Below, one piece after another: positions 32,441 through 42,559 of a DNA stretch of 64,000 nucleotides. Location: assembly GCA_017517305.1 (NCBI GenBank), contig JAFWZV010000004.1, positions 1-64,000 of the forward strand. Direction: 5' to 3'. A program made the translations under genes and the position numbers. The stretch is from Lachnospiraceae bacterium (GTDB lineage Bacteria; Bacillota; Clostridia; Lachnospirales; Lachnospiraceae). How positions within the stretch are numbered: the first letter of the stretch is position 1; each line of letters begins with the position of its first letter. Under the pieces are notes generated by a model. It had not been told where the DNA came from, made no database searches, and worked only from the letters and a program-made list of their open reading frames with translations.

Positions 32441-33535
32441 ATGAGTAAGAAGAAAAAGAAAGATAAAAATCCTAATATAAAGTGGGGAATTGCATTTGTA
32501 GTAGAGTTAGCTATTTTGGCTCTTATGATAGTTGGATATGCTGCTTTTTGGGCTAATGAAAAGCTAGATGCTATCCAATATGAGGAGATAGAAGAGGAAA
32601 CCATCGTTAAGAATGAAGGTGCTAATGATGACCAAAAGGGATATAAGACTATTGCCCTGTTTGGAATAGACTCAAGAAGCACGGATTCTATGATGGAAGG
32701 TAATCGAAGTGATACAATAATGATTGCCAGCATAAATCAGGAAACATATGAGGTTAGAATTGTGTCTGTGTATAGAGATACAATATTAGAGATTGCAGAT
32801 GGAAGTGGCCTTACGGCTAAAGTTAATGCGGCTTATTCATATGGTGGACCAGAACTGGCAATTAATACCTTAAACGCAAATCTTGATCTTGAAATAACAG
32901 ATTTTGTTACAGTTAATTTCCTTGCTCTTAGTAAGACCATAGATCATTTGGGTGGAGTTGTGATACACGTTGAAGAAAATGAGCTCCAAATGCTTAATGC
33001 ATGTATAACAGAACAAATCAACATTACTGGAATATATTCAGAGGGTGTTTTTACTACAGGAGACCTTCTTCTTAATGGTACACAGGCTACAGGATATGCT
33101 AGAATTAGAAGTACAGATCAAGGTGATATAACAAGAACAGAGAGACAGAGAGATGTTTTAACTAAGATGTTGGCAAAGGCTAAGACTGCAGATATGGAAA
33201 CCTTAGAAAACATTATTGATGATGTATTTCCTAATGTTTGTACAAGTATATCAAAGGACGAAATGTTGGCATTGGCAAAGGGACTTTTGGAGTATGAGAT
33301 GGGACCAACTGTTGGATTCCCTCTAGCGCAGATTCCATATGACCATCCATCAAAGGGTTCAATACTTGTACCTGCAGATTTAAGCACAAATGTTACTGCA
33401 CTTCATAAATTCTTGTTTGGTACAGAGAACTACATTCCAACTCAGTCTGTTCAAAACATAAGCATGAAAATTCAAACTGAAACAGGAATTTGGCCTCAGG
33501 AAATAGATGTAGATGCGATTTTATCAGGACAATAA
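32441..33535 (+). CDS. LytR-CpsA-Psr (LCP) family cell-wall polymer ligase
   Basis: 364 residues from the ATG at 32441 (AAGGA upstream); the longer TTG reading has no ribosome site. A short lysine-rich cytoplasmic part is followed by a membrane helix (~15-37) and an extracellular LCP domain: IALFGIDSR near 73, SDTIMIASI near 92, VYRDT near 112 and the arginine-rich TRTERQRDVL near 240 that holds the polyprenyl-pyrophosphate. LCP enzymes attach teichoic acids or capsule to peptidoglycan. It fits the end of the pathway encoded by the 21-32 kb genes. Confidence 0.93.
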   Translation: MSKKKKKDKNPNIKWGIAFVVELAILALMIVGYAAFWANEKLDAIQYEEIEEETIVKNEGANDDQKGYKTIALFGIDSRSTDSMMEGNRSDTIMIASINQETYEVRIVSVYRDTILEIADGSGLTAKVNAAYSYGGPELAINTLNANLDLEITDFVTVNFLALSKTIDHLGGVVIHVEENELQMLNACITEQINITGIYSEGVFTTGDLLLNGTQATGYARIRSTDQGDITRTERQRDVLTKMLAKAKTADMETLENIIDDVFPNVCTSISKDEMLALAKGLLEYEMGPTVGFPLAQIPYDHPSKGSILVPADLSTNVTALHKFLFGTENYIPTQSVQNISMKIQTETGIWPQEIDVDAILSGQ

Positions 33536-33541
33536 TACTAA

Positions 33542-33577
33542 AGTCTTCCAGAATATGAAGCTGGAAGGCTTTTTTTT
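33542..33577 (+). terminator. Intrinsic terminator after the LCP gene
   Basis: CTTCCAG pairs with CTGGAAG, followed by GCTTTTTTTT. Confidence 0.92.
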
Positions 33578-33675
33578 GCAATTTTATGTAGAAATAAAAA
33601 GATTTTTGTTGATTTATTTTTTTTATAAGTTTAATATGTAAACAGGGGGGACAAGTGAAAAGAGAGGTGCTACTT

Positions 33676-34302
33676 ATGGCAAAAGGGAAATGGGTCAACA
33701 ACAAAGGTTTTTCTCTGGTAGAGCTTATTATTGTTATTGCTATTATGGCTATCTTGGCAGGAGCAATTGCGCCTGCTGTTATAAGATATATCAGAAAGGC
33801 AAGGGCGTCTAGGGCAACAGATGAGGCACGTGTAATTGTACAGGCGGTGGAGGCTGCTTTAGCTACAAAGGCTGGAGAGGATGCACCATTGGTATATAAT
33901 ATGACATTTGTTGATTCTGCTGGTAATTCAGTTTCAGTAGGTTTAGTTACCAATTGGATTCTTAGTGAAACCCAATCAGGAACAGTTTTTCAGGATACAG
34001 ATCCTGATTATCCGAATTATATTATTGCACAGGAGATATTAGAAAATCTGTCCTCTAATGTAGATCACGATTATCAATTTTTTAATTTTACTGGAAACAA
34101 TAATAATCCTATAGGTATGAATTGTTCTCAGTTTGCAAGTGCTTATAATAATTGTCCTGGAGTAATTGTGGTATATACTCCTAATGGAAAAGTGAAAATG
34201 ATGGAATATTACAACTATGGTTGTCTTATTCATTATGAGGATAATGAATATACTTATTTGGAGGATGAAACTAATTTTATTTCATCTTCAAGGTTGCAGT
34301 AG
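33676..34302 (+). CDS. Type IV pilin-like protein (prepilin signal)
   Basis: 208 residues from the ATG at 33676, after GAGGTG; a GTG at 33655 after GGGGGG is possible. The leader KGFSLVELIIVIAIMAIL is a textbook prepilin-peptidase site (cleavage before Phe, Glu at +5) with a hydrophobic helix. The mature part is a variable globular domain with two near-C-terminal cysteines and a final YLEDETNFISSSRLQ. No pilus assembly genes are within the window, so it is a stand-alone pilin or pseudopilin that must use a machine encoded elsewhere. Terminators on both sides make it monocistronic. Confidence 0.87.
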   Translation: MAKGKWVNNKGFSLVELIIVIAIMAILAGAIAPAVIRYIRKARASRATDEARVIVQAVEAALATKAGEDAPLVYNMTFVDSAGNSVSVGLVTNWILSETQSGTVFQDTDPDYPNYIIAQEILENLSSNVDHDYQFFNFTGNNNNPIGMNCSQFASAYNNCPGVIVVYTPNGKVKMMEYYNYGCLIHYEDNEYTYLEDETNFISSSRLQ

Positions 34303-34334
34303 CTACTTGAATTAAATATTGTATAACAAAGGAA

Positions 34335-34364
34335 GAAAACAGCTAGACTAGTCTAGCTGTTTTC
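34335..34364. terminator. Bidirectional terminator
   Basis: GAAAACAGCTAGAC pairs with GTCTAGCTGTTTTC across two bases; it serves the pilin gene and the converging phosphofructokinase gene. Confidence 0.88.
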
Positions 34365-34373
34365 TGCTTTATA

Positions 34374-35597
34374 CTATGGAATTAGATGACTGATATCAGG
34401 ATAGCTTGGTAAACCATTGCTATAGTTTAGTTGGATTTCACCTTCTACAAGTGGAGTCAGATATGTAAGCATTTCCTCTGTAACATCATTGCCTGCCTCA
34501 TTAATCCATTCTCTAGGTACTGACTTAGCCTTATTGGCTATGTGAGTAACCGGTGAATGAGAAATCTCATACTGGTAAGGAGAATTGCTTGTGCGAGTCA
34601 ATATGGTCATAAACTCGCTGTTGCCTTCTTCCACGAACTTTACTGCCATTTTTCCTAGGAGGAAAGCTTCCTCTAAATCTGTTTTGGAAGCCATATGTGC
34701 TGCGCTTCGCTGAAGGACATTTATCTCAACGGAACGAACCTTTACGCCGATTTCTCTACTTACAAGGTTTTCTAAATATTTTCCGGTACCACTAAGCTGT
34801 GCATGACCGAACTTGTCTGCTACAGCGCTGGTTGCAGAAATATAATTTCCTTTAGCATCATGTATTCCTTCTGAAACAGCAACTATAACATTTTTCTTAA
34901 CTGGTAGAAGTTCTTTAATGTCTGCTATAAACTTTTGCTCGTCAAAATTAGTTTCAGGTAAGTATATAAGATGTGGTGCTTCGCTAAATTCGGTACGTGC
35001 CAGGGCTGAAGCGGCAGTAAGCCAGCCGGCATCTCTTCCCATAATTTCTACTATAAGTACACTTTCTATATCGTATATGTATGTGTCATAAGCCATTTCT
35101 CTCATTGAGGTGGCAATGTACTTAGCGGCTGAACCAAATCCAGGGGTATGGTCTGTAACTACCAAATCGTTATCAATAGTTTTAGGTACTCCTGCGATGA
35201 GGATATCTATGCCTTTATTCTTAGCGTACTGTGAAAGCTTGTCCACAGTGTCCATGGAGTCGTTGCCGCCAATGTAGAAAAATGCACCAACATTCATATC
35301 AGCAAAGGTTTTAAATATTGCCTCATAGGTATCTATACCAGTTTCCATATCAGGAAGCTTAAATCTACAGGAACCAAGATACATTGCAGGAGAATATGTA
35401 AGCTCCTTAATGAATAGCTCACTGCTATCTGTAAGATCAAGAAAATTATTCTTTAGAACACCCTGTATGCCATGAACAGAACCGTATATTTTGTCAAACT
35501 TTTCACTTTTTATTACTCCGTCAATGACTCCGGCTAAGGAAGCGTTAATGGCTACAGTAGGTCCACCTGACTGGGCTACAATACAATTTTTCTTCAT
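34374..35597 (-). CDS. pfp: PPi-type 6-phosphofructokinase
   Basis: 407 residues. N-terminal IVAQSGGPTVAINASL, IGGNDSMDT near 105, and PKTIDNDL near 139 hold the active site. The Asp in GGNDS and the Lys in PKTIDND are the residues that mark PPi-dependent enzymes; ATP enzymes have Gly at both places. IMGRDAGWL near 190 is the substrate-binding motif. It phosphorylates fructose 6-phosphate reversibly with pyrophosphate in glycolysis. It is monocistronic, divergent from the 6S RNA. Confidence 0.9.
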   Translation of the reverse strand: MKKNCIVAQSGGPTVAINASLAGVIDGVIKSEKFDKIYGSVHGIQGVLKNNFLDLTDSSELFIKELTYSPAMYLGSCRFKLPDMETGIDTYEAIFKTFADMNVGAFFYIGGNDSMDTVDKLSQYAKNKGIDILIAGVPKTIDNDLVVTDHTPGFGSAAKYIATSMREMAYDTYIYDIESVLIVEIMGRDAGWLTAASALARTEFSEAPHLIYLPETNFDEQKFIADIKELLPVKKNVIVAVSEGIHDAKGNYISATSAVADKFGHAQLSGTGKYLENLVSREIGVKVRSVEINVLQRSAAHMASKTDLEEAFLLGKMAVKFVEEGNSEFMTILTRTSNSPYQYEISHSPVTHIANKAKSVPREWINEAGNDVTEEMLTYLTPLVEGEIQLNYSNGLPSYPDISHLIP

Positions 35598-35753
35598 AGT
35601 ATAATACCTCGTATAATTGTTAAAATTTTCAACCTATAATAGAATATCATATAAAATATGAATTGGCTATACTTCAATATATTTTATGGATAAATTGCAT
35701 AAAAATGGAGGCTTATATTCTATGAAATTTAGGTTAGAAAAAGTATAAAACCA

Positions 35754-35782
35754 TTGAAAATTACATATAAATATAATATAAT
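35754..35782 (+). promoter_or_regulatory. Promoter of 6S RNA
   Basis: TTGAAA (35754-35759), a 17-bp spacer and a perfect TATAAT (35777-35782), placing the transcript start near 35790. Confidence 0.8.
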
Positions 35783-35789
35783 TAAATCA

Positions 35790-35988
35790 CTTAATAAAGT
35801 GAGTGGTTATATGTCTGGGATGTCCGATACGCCCTGATATTTTGAACCTACAAAACTTTAAAAGGGATTCCTATATCTACAAGTGGATGTCAGGCCTCCT
35901 TTGTCAGTGGAAGGCAGAAACTTGTGTGCGGTCGCCCACCTAGCTATGCTAGGAGTCAAAATTCAGGAAACGGCATTTCGGATATATA
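35790..35988 (+). ncRNA. ssrS: 6S RNA
   Basis: The ends pair: a 5' strand with TATATGTCTGGGATGTCCG and a 3' strand with CGGCATTTCGGATATATA, resembling the terminal stem known in 6S RNA (GATGTTCG at the 5' end and CGGCATCTCGG at the 3' end in E. coli). Between them are Firmicutes-type segments (TTTTGAACCTACAAAA, GGTCGCCCACC, GGAAACGGCA). 6S RNA mimics an open promoter and holds sigma-A RNA polymerase in stationary phase. It has its own promoter and terminator and lies ahead of glyA. Exact ends are estimated. Confidence 0.85.
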
Positions 35989-36017
35989 AAAAAGCGAGTA
36001 GAGATACTCGCTTTTTT
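35988..36017 (+). terminator. Terminator of 6S RNA
   Basis: AGCGAGTA pairs with TACTCGCT, preceded by A6 and followed by T6. Confidence 0.92.
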
Positions 36018-36128
36018 GTTTGGAGTTTCTTAACAAAAATTTGGTTTTATTTTCTTTTTATCATGTTGACACTAAAAAATGTATATGAGATAATGTTCAA
36101 AGCATTAAAAAACGGAGGAAGTAACAGA

Positions 36129-37364
36129 ATGTATAGTTTTGACGAAGTTTCAACTTTAGATCCACAAATCGCAGAGGCTATGAATGCTGAGATTGGCAGA
36201 CAGAATGATAACATTGAGCTTATTGCTTCAGAAAATATTGTGTCAAAGGCAGTTATGGCTGCTATGGGAAGTCCACTTACTAATAAGTATGCAGAAGGAT
36301 ATCCTGGAAAGAGATATTATGGCGGATGCGAGCACGTAGATGTAGTAGAGCAGCTTGCAATTGATAGAGCTAAGGAGCTTTTTGGATGTGAGTATGCAAA
36401 TGTTCAGCCACATTCAGGTGCACAGGCTAATATGGCAGTATTTTTCGCTATTATGGAGCCAGGTGATACATTTATGGGTATGAATTTGGCTCACGGTGGA
36501 CACCTTACTCATGGTTCACCTGTGAATATGTCAGGAAAGTATTTTAATATTGTTCCATACGGAGTAAATGATGATGGATTTATCGATTATGATGAGGTAG
36601 AGAGAATTGCTAAGGAGTGTAAGCCAAAGCTTATCGTAGCTGGTGCGTCAGCTTATGCTAGAGCAATTGATTTCAAGAGATTTAGAGAAATCGCAGATTC
36701 AGTTGGAGCAGTGCTTATGGTAGATATGGCACACATCGCTGGTCTTGTAGCTGCAGGACAGCATGAGAGTCCAATCCCATATGCTCACGTAACTACAACA
36801 ACTACTCATAAAACACTTAGAGGACCACGTGGTGGTATGATTTTATCAAGCAATGAGGTTAATGAGAAGTACAACTTCAATAAGGCTGTTTTCCCAGGAA
36901 TTCAGGGTGGCCCACTTATGCATGTTATTGCTGCAAAGGCAGTTTGCTTCAAGGAGGCGCTTTCAGAGGAATATAAGGCTTATCAGGCGCAGGTTGTAAA
37001 GAATGCAGCAACTCTTTCACAGGCTCTTATAGAGAGAGGCTTCAATATTGTATCTGGTGGTACTGATAATCACCTTATGTTAGTAGATTTACAGAATCTT
37101 GAACTTACTGGTAAGGAGGTTGAAAAGCTTCTTGATTCAGTACATATTACATGTAACAAGAACACAGTGCCTAATGATCCAAAATCACCATTTGTAACTA
37201 GTGGTATCAGACTTGGTACACCAGCTATTACTACAAGAGGTGCTAAGGAAGAGGATATGATTACAATCGCAGACGCTATTAAGGCTGCTGTTATAGATAA
37301 GGATAATGAGAAGGCTATGGCTTTAGTTAAGAGCATAACTGATAAGTATCCTTTATATGCATAG
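36129..37364 (+). CDS. glyA: Serine hydroxymethyltransferase
   Basis: 411 residues from the ATG at 36129, ten bases after GGAGGA. An upstream frame opening at 35883 only reads through 6[13 protein letters not shown] near 30, [14 protein letters not shown] near 55, HSGAQANMA near 100 and the PLP lysine in [14 protein letters not shown] near 230 are standard. It interconverts serine and glycine, loading one-carbon units on tetrahydrofolate. Codon choice suggests strong expression. A terminator follows. Confidence 0.97.
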   Translation: MYSFDEVSTLDPQIAEAMNAEIGRQNDNIELIASENIVSKAVMAAMGSPLTNKYAEGYPGKRYYGGCEHVDVVEQLAIDRAKELFGCEYANVQPHSGAQANMAVFFAIMEPGDTFMGMNLAHGGHLTHGSPVNMSGKYFNIVPYGVNDDGFIDYDEVERIAKECKPKLIVAGASAYARAIDFKRFREIADSVGAVLMVDMAHIAGLVAAGQHESPIPYAHVTTTTTHKTLRGPRGGMILSSNEVNEKYNFNKAVFPGIQGGPLMHVIAAKAVCFKEALSEEYKAYQAQVVKNAATLSQALIERGFNIVSGGTDNHLMLVDLQNLELTGKEVEKLLDSVHITCNKNTVPNDPKSPFVTSGIRLGTPAITTRGAKEEDMITIADAIKAAVIDKDNEKAMALVKSITDKYPLYA

Positions 37365-37371
37365 TTAATTT

Positions 37372-37408
37372 AAAGAGCTGCCAAAATATTTGTGCAGCTC
37401 TTTATTAT
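37372..37408 (+). terminator. Terminator of glyA
   Basis: AAAGAGCTGC pairs with GCAGCTCTTT, then ATTATTCC. Confidence 0.82.
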
Positions 37409-37483
37409 TCCGTTCAAAGGTATTTTTATTACCCTTAATAATGGGTATAATGAACGTAGTACATTATTAGAAATGGAGATAAT

Positions 37484-39508
37484 ATGAAGGACAACAACAA
37501 AAATCGTGACATGAATAACCCTGATGGGGCTGGGGATAACGACAAGGGTAACAAGCCAAATGGCGGCAAGAAAAAGACTAATATGATAGTTTTATTTCTT
37601 GCACTTGCATTAACCTTTGTTTTTTGGCAGTCAATTAATGCCTTTATGAAGGCTGGTGAGGAAGAGATTCCTTATAGTCAGTTCCTTAAGATGATTGAGG
37701 ATGGTAATGTAAAGGATGTTGAGATATATGGTAATGAGATAGTATTTAAACCTGTAAAAGAAATTAATTCTGCTCAGACAACTACCTATAGGGTGGTTAG
37801 AACTGATGACTTTAATATCGTAGAGCGTCTTTATGAGGCGGATATTGAATTTGAACAAATGGATGAGGGCGGAAGTGCTATATTCGCCAGCATAATGTCT
37901 TACGTTATTATGATTGGTGCATTTTATATCCTTATGATGCTTATTATGAGAACTGCATCAAAGAGTGGTGCTTTGGGACTTGGTAAAAGTCATGCGAAAA
38001 TGTATGATGTAGAGGATTCAACAGGGGTAACCTTTGAAGATGTGGCAGGGCAGGAGGAGTCTAAGGAATCCTTGACTGAGCTGGTTGATTTCTTGCATAA
38101 GCCTGAAAAGTATGTAGAGATAGGTGCTAAGCTTCCAAGAGGAGCTCTGTTAGTTGGCCCTCCTGGAACAGGTAAAACATTGCTTGCTAAGGCGGTGGCA
38201 GGAGAGGCAAAGGTTCCATTTTTCTCCTTATCAGGTTCAGAGTTTGTGGAGCTTTATGTTGGTATGGGTGCAAAGAGAGTTAGAGATTTGTTCCAGAAAG
38301 CCAATGAGATGTCTCCTTGTATAATATTTATAGATGAAATTGATGCCATTGGTAGAAGTAGAGATACCAGACATTCAGGCGGAGATTCAGAGAGAGAACA
38401 GACCTTGAATCAGCTTCTGTCAGAGATGGATGGTTTTGATAATACAAAGGGTATAGTGGTTATTGCGGCTACTAATAGACCGGAGGTGTTAGATAAGGCA
38501 CTTCTTAGACCTGGTAGATTTGACAGAAGAATTGTGGTATCTAAGCCAGATTTACAGGGTAGAATCGATACTTTGAAGGTACATTCTAAGAATGTAAAGA
38601 TGGATGAAACAGTTGACTTCAAGGAGCTTGCGCTGGCAACTGCTGGAGCAGTAGGTGCCGATTTAGCAAATATTATTAATGAGGGAGCTCTTATGGCAGT
38701 TCGTAAGGGTAGAGAATTTGTGTCCCAGAAGGATCTGCTAGAATCTGTTGAGATAGTATTTGCAGGTAAGGAGAAGAAGGAAAAGCTTCTAACTCCTAAG
38801 GAGAAGAAGATAGTTGCATATCATGAGGTGGGACATGCCTTAGTGGCTGCCCTTCAGAAAAACACGTTGCCAATTCAGAGAATTACCATAGTTCCTAGAA
38901 CCTCAGGTGCATTAGGCTATGTATGGCAGGTGCCAGAGGAGGAAAAGCAGCTTGAAAGTAAGGTTGAGCTTCAGGAGGAAATTGTAATTTGCTTGGCTGG
39001 TAGAGCGGCGGAGGAGCTTAAGTTTGAGTCTGTAACCACAGGTGCCTCAAATGATATAGAAAAGGCTACAAATATTGCTAGAACCATGATAACTATGTAT
39101 GGTATGTCAGATAAGTTTGGTATGGTTCAATTAGAGGGCATAACTGGTGAGTATTTAGACAGAAGAAGAGTGTTAAATTGCTCCTCAGAGACAGAAACCT
39201 TAGTTGATGCAGAGGTTAAGAATATGATTAAGGAGTCATATGAGAGAGCCTTAACTCTTCTTAAGGATAATATGACAACCTTAGAGGCTATTGCAGAGGT
39301 TCTTATTGAGAAGGAAAATCTTACAGGACAGGAATTTATGGAGCTGTTTGAGAAGCATCAGAATAAGAAGCTTCAAGTGTCTGAAAATGTTATTGATTTA
39401 GATAGAGACAATAAGGCTGAGGATGAAACAAAGTCAACAACTGAGCCGGAAATCAAGTCCGAAACAGCGGACAATCAGGATAATACAGAGGGTGTAGGAG
39501 AAGAATAG
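37484..39508 (+). CDS. ftsH: ATP-dependent zinc metalloprotease FtsH
   Basis: 674 residues. A hydrophilic, Asn/Asp/Gly/Lys-rich N-terminus of ~32 residues precedes TM1 (~33-50), the extracytoplasmic domain, TM2 (~130-152), the AAA module (Walker A GPPGTGKT near 225, Walker [12 protein letters not shown] near 280, SRH with arginine fingers RPGRFDR) and the zinc protease (HEVGH near 447). The C-terminal tail is long and acidic. FtsH degrades membrane and regulatory proteins as a hexamer. It is followed by yfbR with two bases between, so they are co-transcribed. Confidence 0.96.
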   Translation: MKDNNKNRDMNNPDGAGDNDKGNKPNGGKKKTNMIVLFLALALTFVFWQSINAFMKAGEEEIPYSQFLKMIEDGNVKDVEIYGNEIVFKPVKEINSAQTTTYRVVRTDDFNIVERLYEADIEFEQMDEGGSAIFASIMSYVIMIGAFYILMMLIMRTASKSGALGLGKSHAKMYDVEDSTGVTFEDVAGQEESKESLTELVDFLHKPEKYVEIGAKLPRGALLVGPPGTGKTLLAKAVAGEAKVPFFSLSGSEFVELYVGMGAKRVRDLFQKANEMSPCIIFIDEIDAIGRSRDTRHSGGDSEREQTLNQLLSEMDGFDNTKGIVVIAATNRPEVLDKALLRPGRFDRRIVVSKPDLQGRIDTLKVHSKNVKMDETVDFKELALATAGAVGADLANIINEGALMAVRKGREFVSQKDLLESVEIVFAGKEKKEKLLTPKEKKIVAYHEVGHALVAALQKNTLPIQRITIVPRTSGALGYVWQVPEEEKQLESKVELQEEIVICLAGRAAEELKFESVTTGASNDIEKATNIARTMITMYGMSDKFGMVQLEGITGEYLDRRRVLNCSSETETLVDAEVKNMIKESYERALTLLKDNMTTLEAIAEVLIEKENLTGQEFMELFEKHQNKKLQVSENVIDLDRDNKAEDETKSTTEPEIKSETADNQDNTEGVGEE

Positions 39509-39510
39509 TT

Positions 39511-40098
39511 ATGGAATATAATTTTTTCGCAACCATAGCCAGAATGAAATACATTGAGAGATGGGCATTGATGCGCAATACAAGACCAGAGAATTTATCT
39601 GAGCATAGCCTAGAGGTTAGTATGATTGCTCATGCACTTTGTGTTATAGGAAATGTTCGCTATGGGAAAAAACTTAATGAGGAAAAGGCAGCCCTTATGG
39701 GAGTATACCATGATGCTTCTGAAATTATAACGGGTGATATGCCTACACCTATAAAGTATTATAATAAAGATATGAAGGATACCTTTAGGAAAATTGAGGA
39801 TGAGGCAAATCGTACCTTGCTCAATCAGCTTCCTGAGGATATGAAATCATATTATGAGAAGTTGTTTTTCAAATCAGATGAATTATCCTATGAGTGGAAG
39901 CTTGTGAAGGCGGCGGATAAGATTTCGGCCCTTATCAAGTGTATGGAGGAAGAAAAAACTGGTAACCGAGAGTTTGTGAAGGCCCGTGAAACAATATCTA
40001 CTACAGTAGATAAGTTGGCAGAGTCTTTACCTGAGGTTGGAGATTTTGTACGAGACTTCCTTGGTGCGTACAATAAGACTTTGGATGAATTAAATTAA
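39511..40098 (+). CDS. yfbR: 5'-deoxynucleotidase YfbR-like HD phosphohydrolase
   Basis: 195 residues. MEYNFFATIARMKYIERWALMR at the start, EHSLEVSMIAHAL near 30 and YHDASEIITGDMPTPIKYY near 68 are the YfbR signature; the His and Asp residues form the metal site of the HD fold. It removes phosphate from 5'-dNMPs, balancing nucleotide pools. Two bases separate it from ftsH. Confidence 0.93.
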   Translation: MEYNFFATIARMKYIERWALMRNTRPENLSEHSLEVSMIAHALCVIGNVRYGKKLNEEKAALMGVYHDASEIITGDMPTPIKYYNKDMKDTFRKIEDEANRTLLNQLPEDMKSYYEKLFFKSDELSYEWKLVKAADKISALIKCMEEEKTGNREFVKARETISTTVDKLAESLPEVGDFVRDFLGAYNKTLDELN

Positions 40099-40103
40099 TG
40101 TAT

Positions 40104-40135
40104 ACAAAAAGGATGTGCAAGCACATCCTTTTTGT
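40104..40135. terminator. Bidirectional terminator between yfbR and the SDR gene
   Basis: ACAAAAAGGATGTGC pairs with GCACATCCTTTTTGT; the T- and A-runs serve both converging genes. Confidence 0.9.
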
Positions 40136-40860
40136 TATATCCACCCACCATCAAACTTGATAATCTCTCCAGTAAGGTATTCAGGCATATTTAAAACTCC
40201 TTTGATGCATTGTGCCGCTTCTATAGGGGTGCACATTCTGCCATATGGAATTTCGTTGCATAATGCATCAAGCTCTTCAGAATCTAGGTGACCATTCATG
40301 GTGGTATTTACAGCTCCGAAGGCAATTGCATTGACGGAGATATTGCTAGGTGCAAGCTCCTTGGCTAAAGCTTTGGTAAATGCATTGATTGCACCCTTGG
40401 TTGTGGAGTAAGCGACCTCACAGGAGGCTCCAACCAGTCCCCAAACCGATGAGATGTTTATTATCTGTCCAACCTTTTTATTTATCATATAAGGAAGGGC
40501 TGCATGACAAAAATTATATACAGAATTAACATTAACATTCATAATATGCTGCCAGGAATCAGGTGTGGTGTCTGTGAATAGACCCACCTGAGAGATGGCG
40601 GCATTGTTTACTAGGGTAGTTATTTCGCCAGCATCGTTTATAACCTTATTTACCATTTTTTGAGCAAATTCATAGTCTGCTACATCTCCAACCATAGCAA
40701 GACAGCTCTTGCCCAAGGCTTGGATTTTGTCCTTTAGCTCTCCCAGCTTTTTAGTGTCCTTACTACAGCATATTGCAATATAATCGTAATCCTGAGCAAG
40801 TAAAAGGGCAGTTTCGTAACCGATACCTCTAGAGGCTCCTGTTATAATAATTGATTTCAT
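40135..40860 (-). CDS. Short-chain dehydrogenase/reductase, FabG-like
   Basis: 241 residues from the ATG ending at 40860 (AAGGAG upstream on the minus strand). GASRGIGYE near 8 binds NAD(P), NNAAIS near 82 and NISSVWG near 132 stabilise the sheet, and AYSTTKGA near 146 has the catalytic Tyr and Lys. The length and the C-terminal EIIKFDGG resemble FabG-type 3-oxoacyl reductases, but no fatty acid genes are adjacent, so the substrate is open. It is monocistronic. Confidence 0.88.
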   Translation of the reverse strand: MKSIIITGASRGIGYETALLLAQDYDYIAICCSKDTKKLGELKDKIQALGKSCLAMVGDVADYEFAQKMVNKVINDAGEITTLVNNAAISQVGLFTDTTPDSWQHIMNVNVNSVYNFCHAALPYMINKKVGQIINISSVWGLVGASCEVAYSTTKGAINAFTKALAKELAPSNISVNAIAFGAVNTTMNGHLDSEELDALCNEIPYGRMCTPIEAAQCIKGVLNMPEYLTGEIIKFDGGWI

Positions 40861-40938
40861 ACATAAACTCCTTATGTTCTGGTAATAATATACCTTCAAT
40901 ACTTATTTTCATTCTAAGCTTGATTATCCTATAAAAGG

Positions 40939-40967
40939 TTGAAAAAAACAATAACATTTGTTATACT
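40939..40967 (+). promoter_or_regulatory. Promoter of the LytR_C gene
   Basis: TTGAAA (40939-40944), a 17-bp spacer and TATACT (40962-40967). Confidence 0.75.
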
Positions 40968-41013
40968 ATCACGAGATAAGATAAGGATTTGTTTTTTGTT
41001 TGGAGGAAATAAT

Positions 41014-41583
41014 ATGAAGAAACAGAGTATGGTTGGCTTATTCTTTTCTATGTTTTTGAGAGCCACTGTAATTATTTTGGCCATAGTAATAGTAGTATTC
41101 GGAATAGTATTTATAAGTAAGGTTATGCAGAAGGAGGATAAGGATAAAACTCCTGCCACCACAGCAAGCCCTAATGTGTTAACTGAAGCTGAGGGACATG
41201 ATGAGTTGCTCTATGCTGATCCATCAGAGACCACAGAGTATGTGACTGCTGTTGATACAGAGGCACCAACTACTGAGGCTGAGGTTATCATGTCATATGA
41301 TGCAAATATATTAGTTTTAAATAGTACAGATGAGATTGGACTTGCAGGAAGATGGTGTGAAACCCTTAATGGATTTGGTTACAATAACACCTCTGCTTCT
41401 GATTACTATACTGCTCAGGAGTATACGAGAGTTATTTCTACCACACCAGGTATGGGTGAGGATTTAGTACAGTACTTTAATGGAGCATCCTACGAGGTAG
41501 GAACTGTTACTACAGGTTCATCAGAACCTACAGATGGATATGATATTGTAATAATTATTGGAATTGCTGACAGTAGCATGTAG
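41014..41583 (+). CDS. Membrane-anchored LytR_C domain protein
   Basis: 189 residues from the ATG at 41014 (GGAGGA upstream). A membrane helix (~14-37) is followed by a Thr/Glu-rich linker (~45-95), then a LytR C-terminal-type domain (ILVLNSTDEIGLAGRW, YTRVISTTPGM and an ending DIVIIIGIADS). This domain usually trails an LCP catalytic domain; here it stands alone without one, which suggests a binding or regulatory role in wall-polymer attachment. It has its own promoter and terminator. Confidence 0.85.
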   Translation: MKKQSMVGLFFSMFLRATVIILAIVIVVFGIVFISKVMQKEDKDKTPATTASPNVLTEAEGHDELLYADPSETTEYVTAVDTEAPTTEAEVIMSYDANILVLNSTDEIGLAGRWCETLNGFGYNNTSASDYYTAQEYTRVISTTPGMGEDLVQYFNGASYEVGTVTTGSSEPTDGYDIVIIIGIADSSM

Positions 41584-41590
41584 GATATAT

Positions 41591-41620
41591 AAAACACCCG
41601 CTTTTCTAGCGGGTGTTTTG
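41591..41620 (+). terminator. Terminator of the LytR_C gene
   Basis: AAAACACCCGCT pairs with AGCGGGTGTTTT, then GCTG. Confidence 0.9.
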
Positions 41621-41674
41621 CTGTACATACACATATGAAAAATGCATACAATATATAAAAAGTGAGGTGGCTAT

Positions 41675-42559
41675 ATGAAGGAAAAGCTAATACAAAATAA
41701 TAAAATAGACATAACAAGGATTGCAGGCGTAATTAAGGAATATATTTATATTATTTTTGGTACATTTATTATGTCAGTGGCAGTGCTGATGTGTTTTGAT
41801 GCCGCAGAGGTTGTGGTTGGAGGAGTAACTGGACTTGCCATAATATTTAAGAATTTATTTGCTGTTCCTATGTGGGTGGTTAATGCAGGAGTGAATTTGC
41901 CATTATTTCTTATAGGGTACAAAATATTAGATAAACAATCCTTTGTAAGAACTCTTGTGGCAAATATATTTTTAACAATATTCTTAGCGGTAATACCAGT
42001 TTATAATATATTAACAGGGGACTTATTAGTTGACATAATCCTGGGAAGCGTGTTGATGGGTGGAGGCCTTGGGTTTGTGTTTAGAGCATATGCCTCCTCT
42101 GGTGGAACGGATTTGATGGCCAGCCTTATTAATCATAAGATTAAGCATTTTTCGGTTCCTAAGATTATGGCAATTATAGATGGAGTAATAGTAATAGCTG
42201 GTGTAGGTGTTTTTGGTCTTAGCAAGGGAATATATGCTTTGATAGCAATATTTATAGTAACCAAGGTGTCTGACAGTATTGTGGAGGGACCTGGAAGAGC
42301 TAAGCTTTTATATATTATTTCTTCCCAGCCGGATTCTATAAGTGAGTATATAATAAATGTTGTAGGAAGAGGTGCTACAAGAGTAGATGTGACAGGGGCA
42401 TTTACAGAGCATAAGAAAAATATGCTAATGTGTGTTGTGTCAAGTAGAGAAATGGTTAAAATTAAACAAAAAACATACCAAATTGACCCTAAAGCAATTT
42501 GTTTTGTAGGGGATATTAGGGAGGCTTTTGGTGAAGGTTTCACAAGATACAGAGGCTAA
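41675..42559 (+). CDS. YitT family membrane protein (DUF161 and DUF2179)
   Basis: 294 residues. Five or six membrane helices in the first ~200 residues, with GGVTGLAI near 50 and AYASSGGTDLMA near 140, the two glycine-rich signatures of YitT. A soluble DUF2179 domain (~215-290) ends the protein with YQIDPKAICFVGDIREAFGEGF. The family is annotated as a possible transporter, without firm function. GAGGTGG precedes the ATG. Confidence 0.88.
   Translation: MKEKLIQNNKIDITRIAGVIKEYIYIIFGTFIMSVAVLMCFDAAEVVVGGVTGLAIIFKNLFAVPMWVVNAGVNLPLFLIGYKILDKQSFVRTLVANIFLTIFLAVIPVYNILTGDLLVDIILGSVLMGGGLGFVFRAYASSGGTDLMASLINHKIKHFSVPKIMAIIDGVIVIAGVGVFGLSKGIYALIAIFIVTKVSDSIVEGPGRAKLLYIISSQPDSISEYIINVVGRGATRVDVTGAFTEHKKNMLMCVVSSREMVKIKQKTYQIDPKAICFVGDIREAFGEGFTRYRG

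Noticed and set aside
35883..36128. N-terminal extension of the glyA frame
   Set aside because: It reads through 6S RNA and its terminator; the GGAGGA-preceded ATG at 36129 gives the normal GlyA length.
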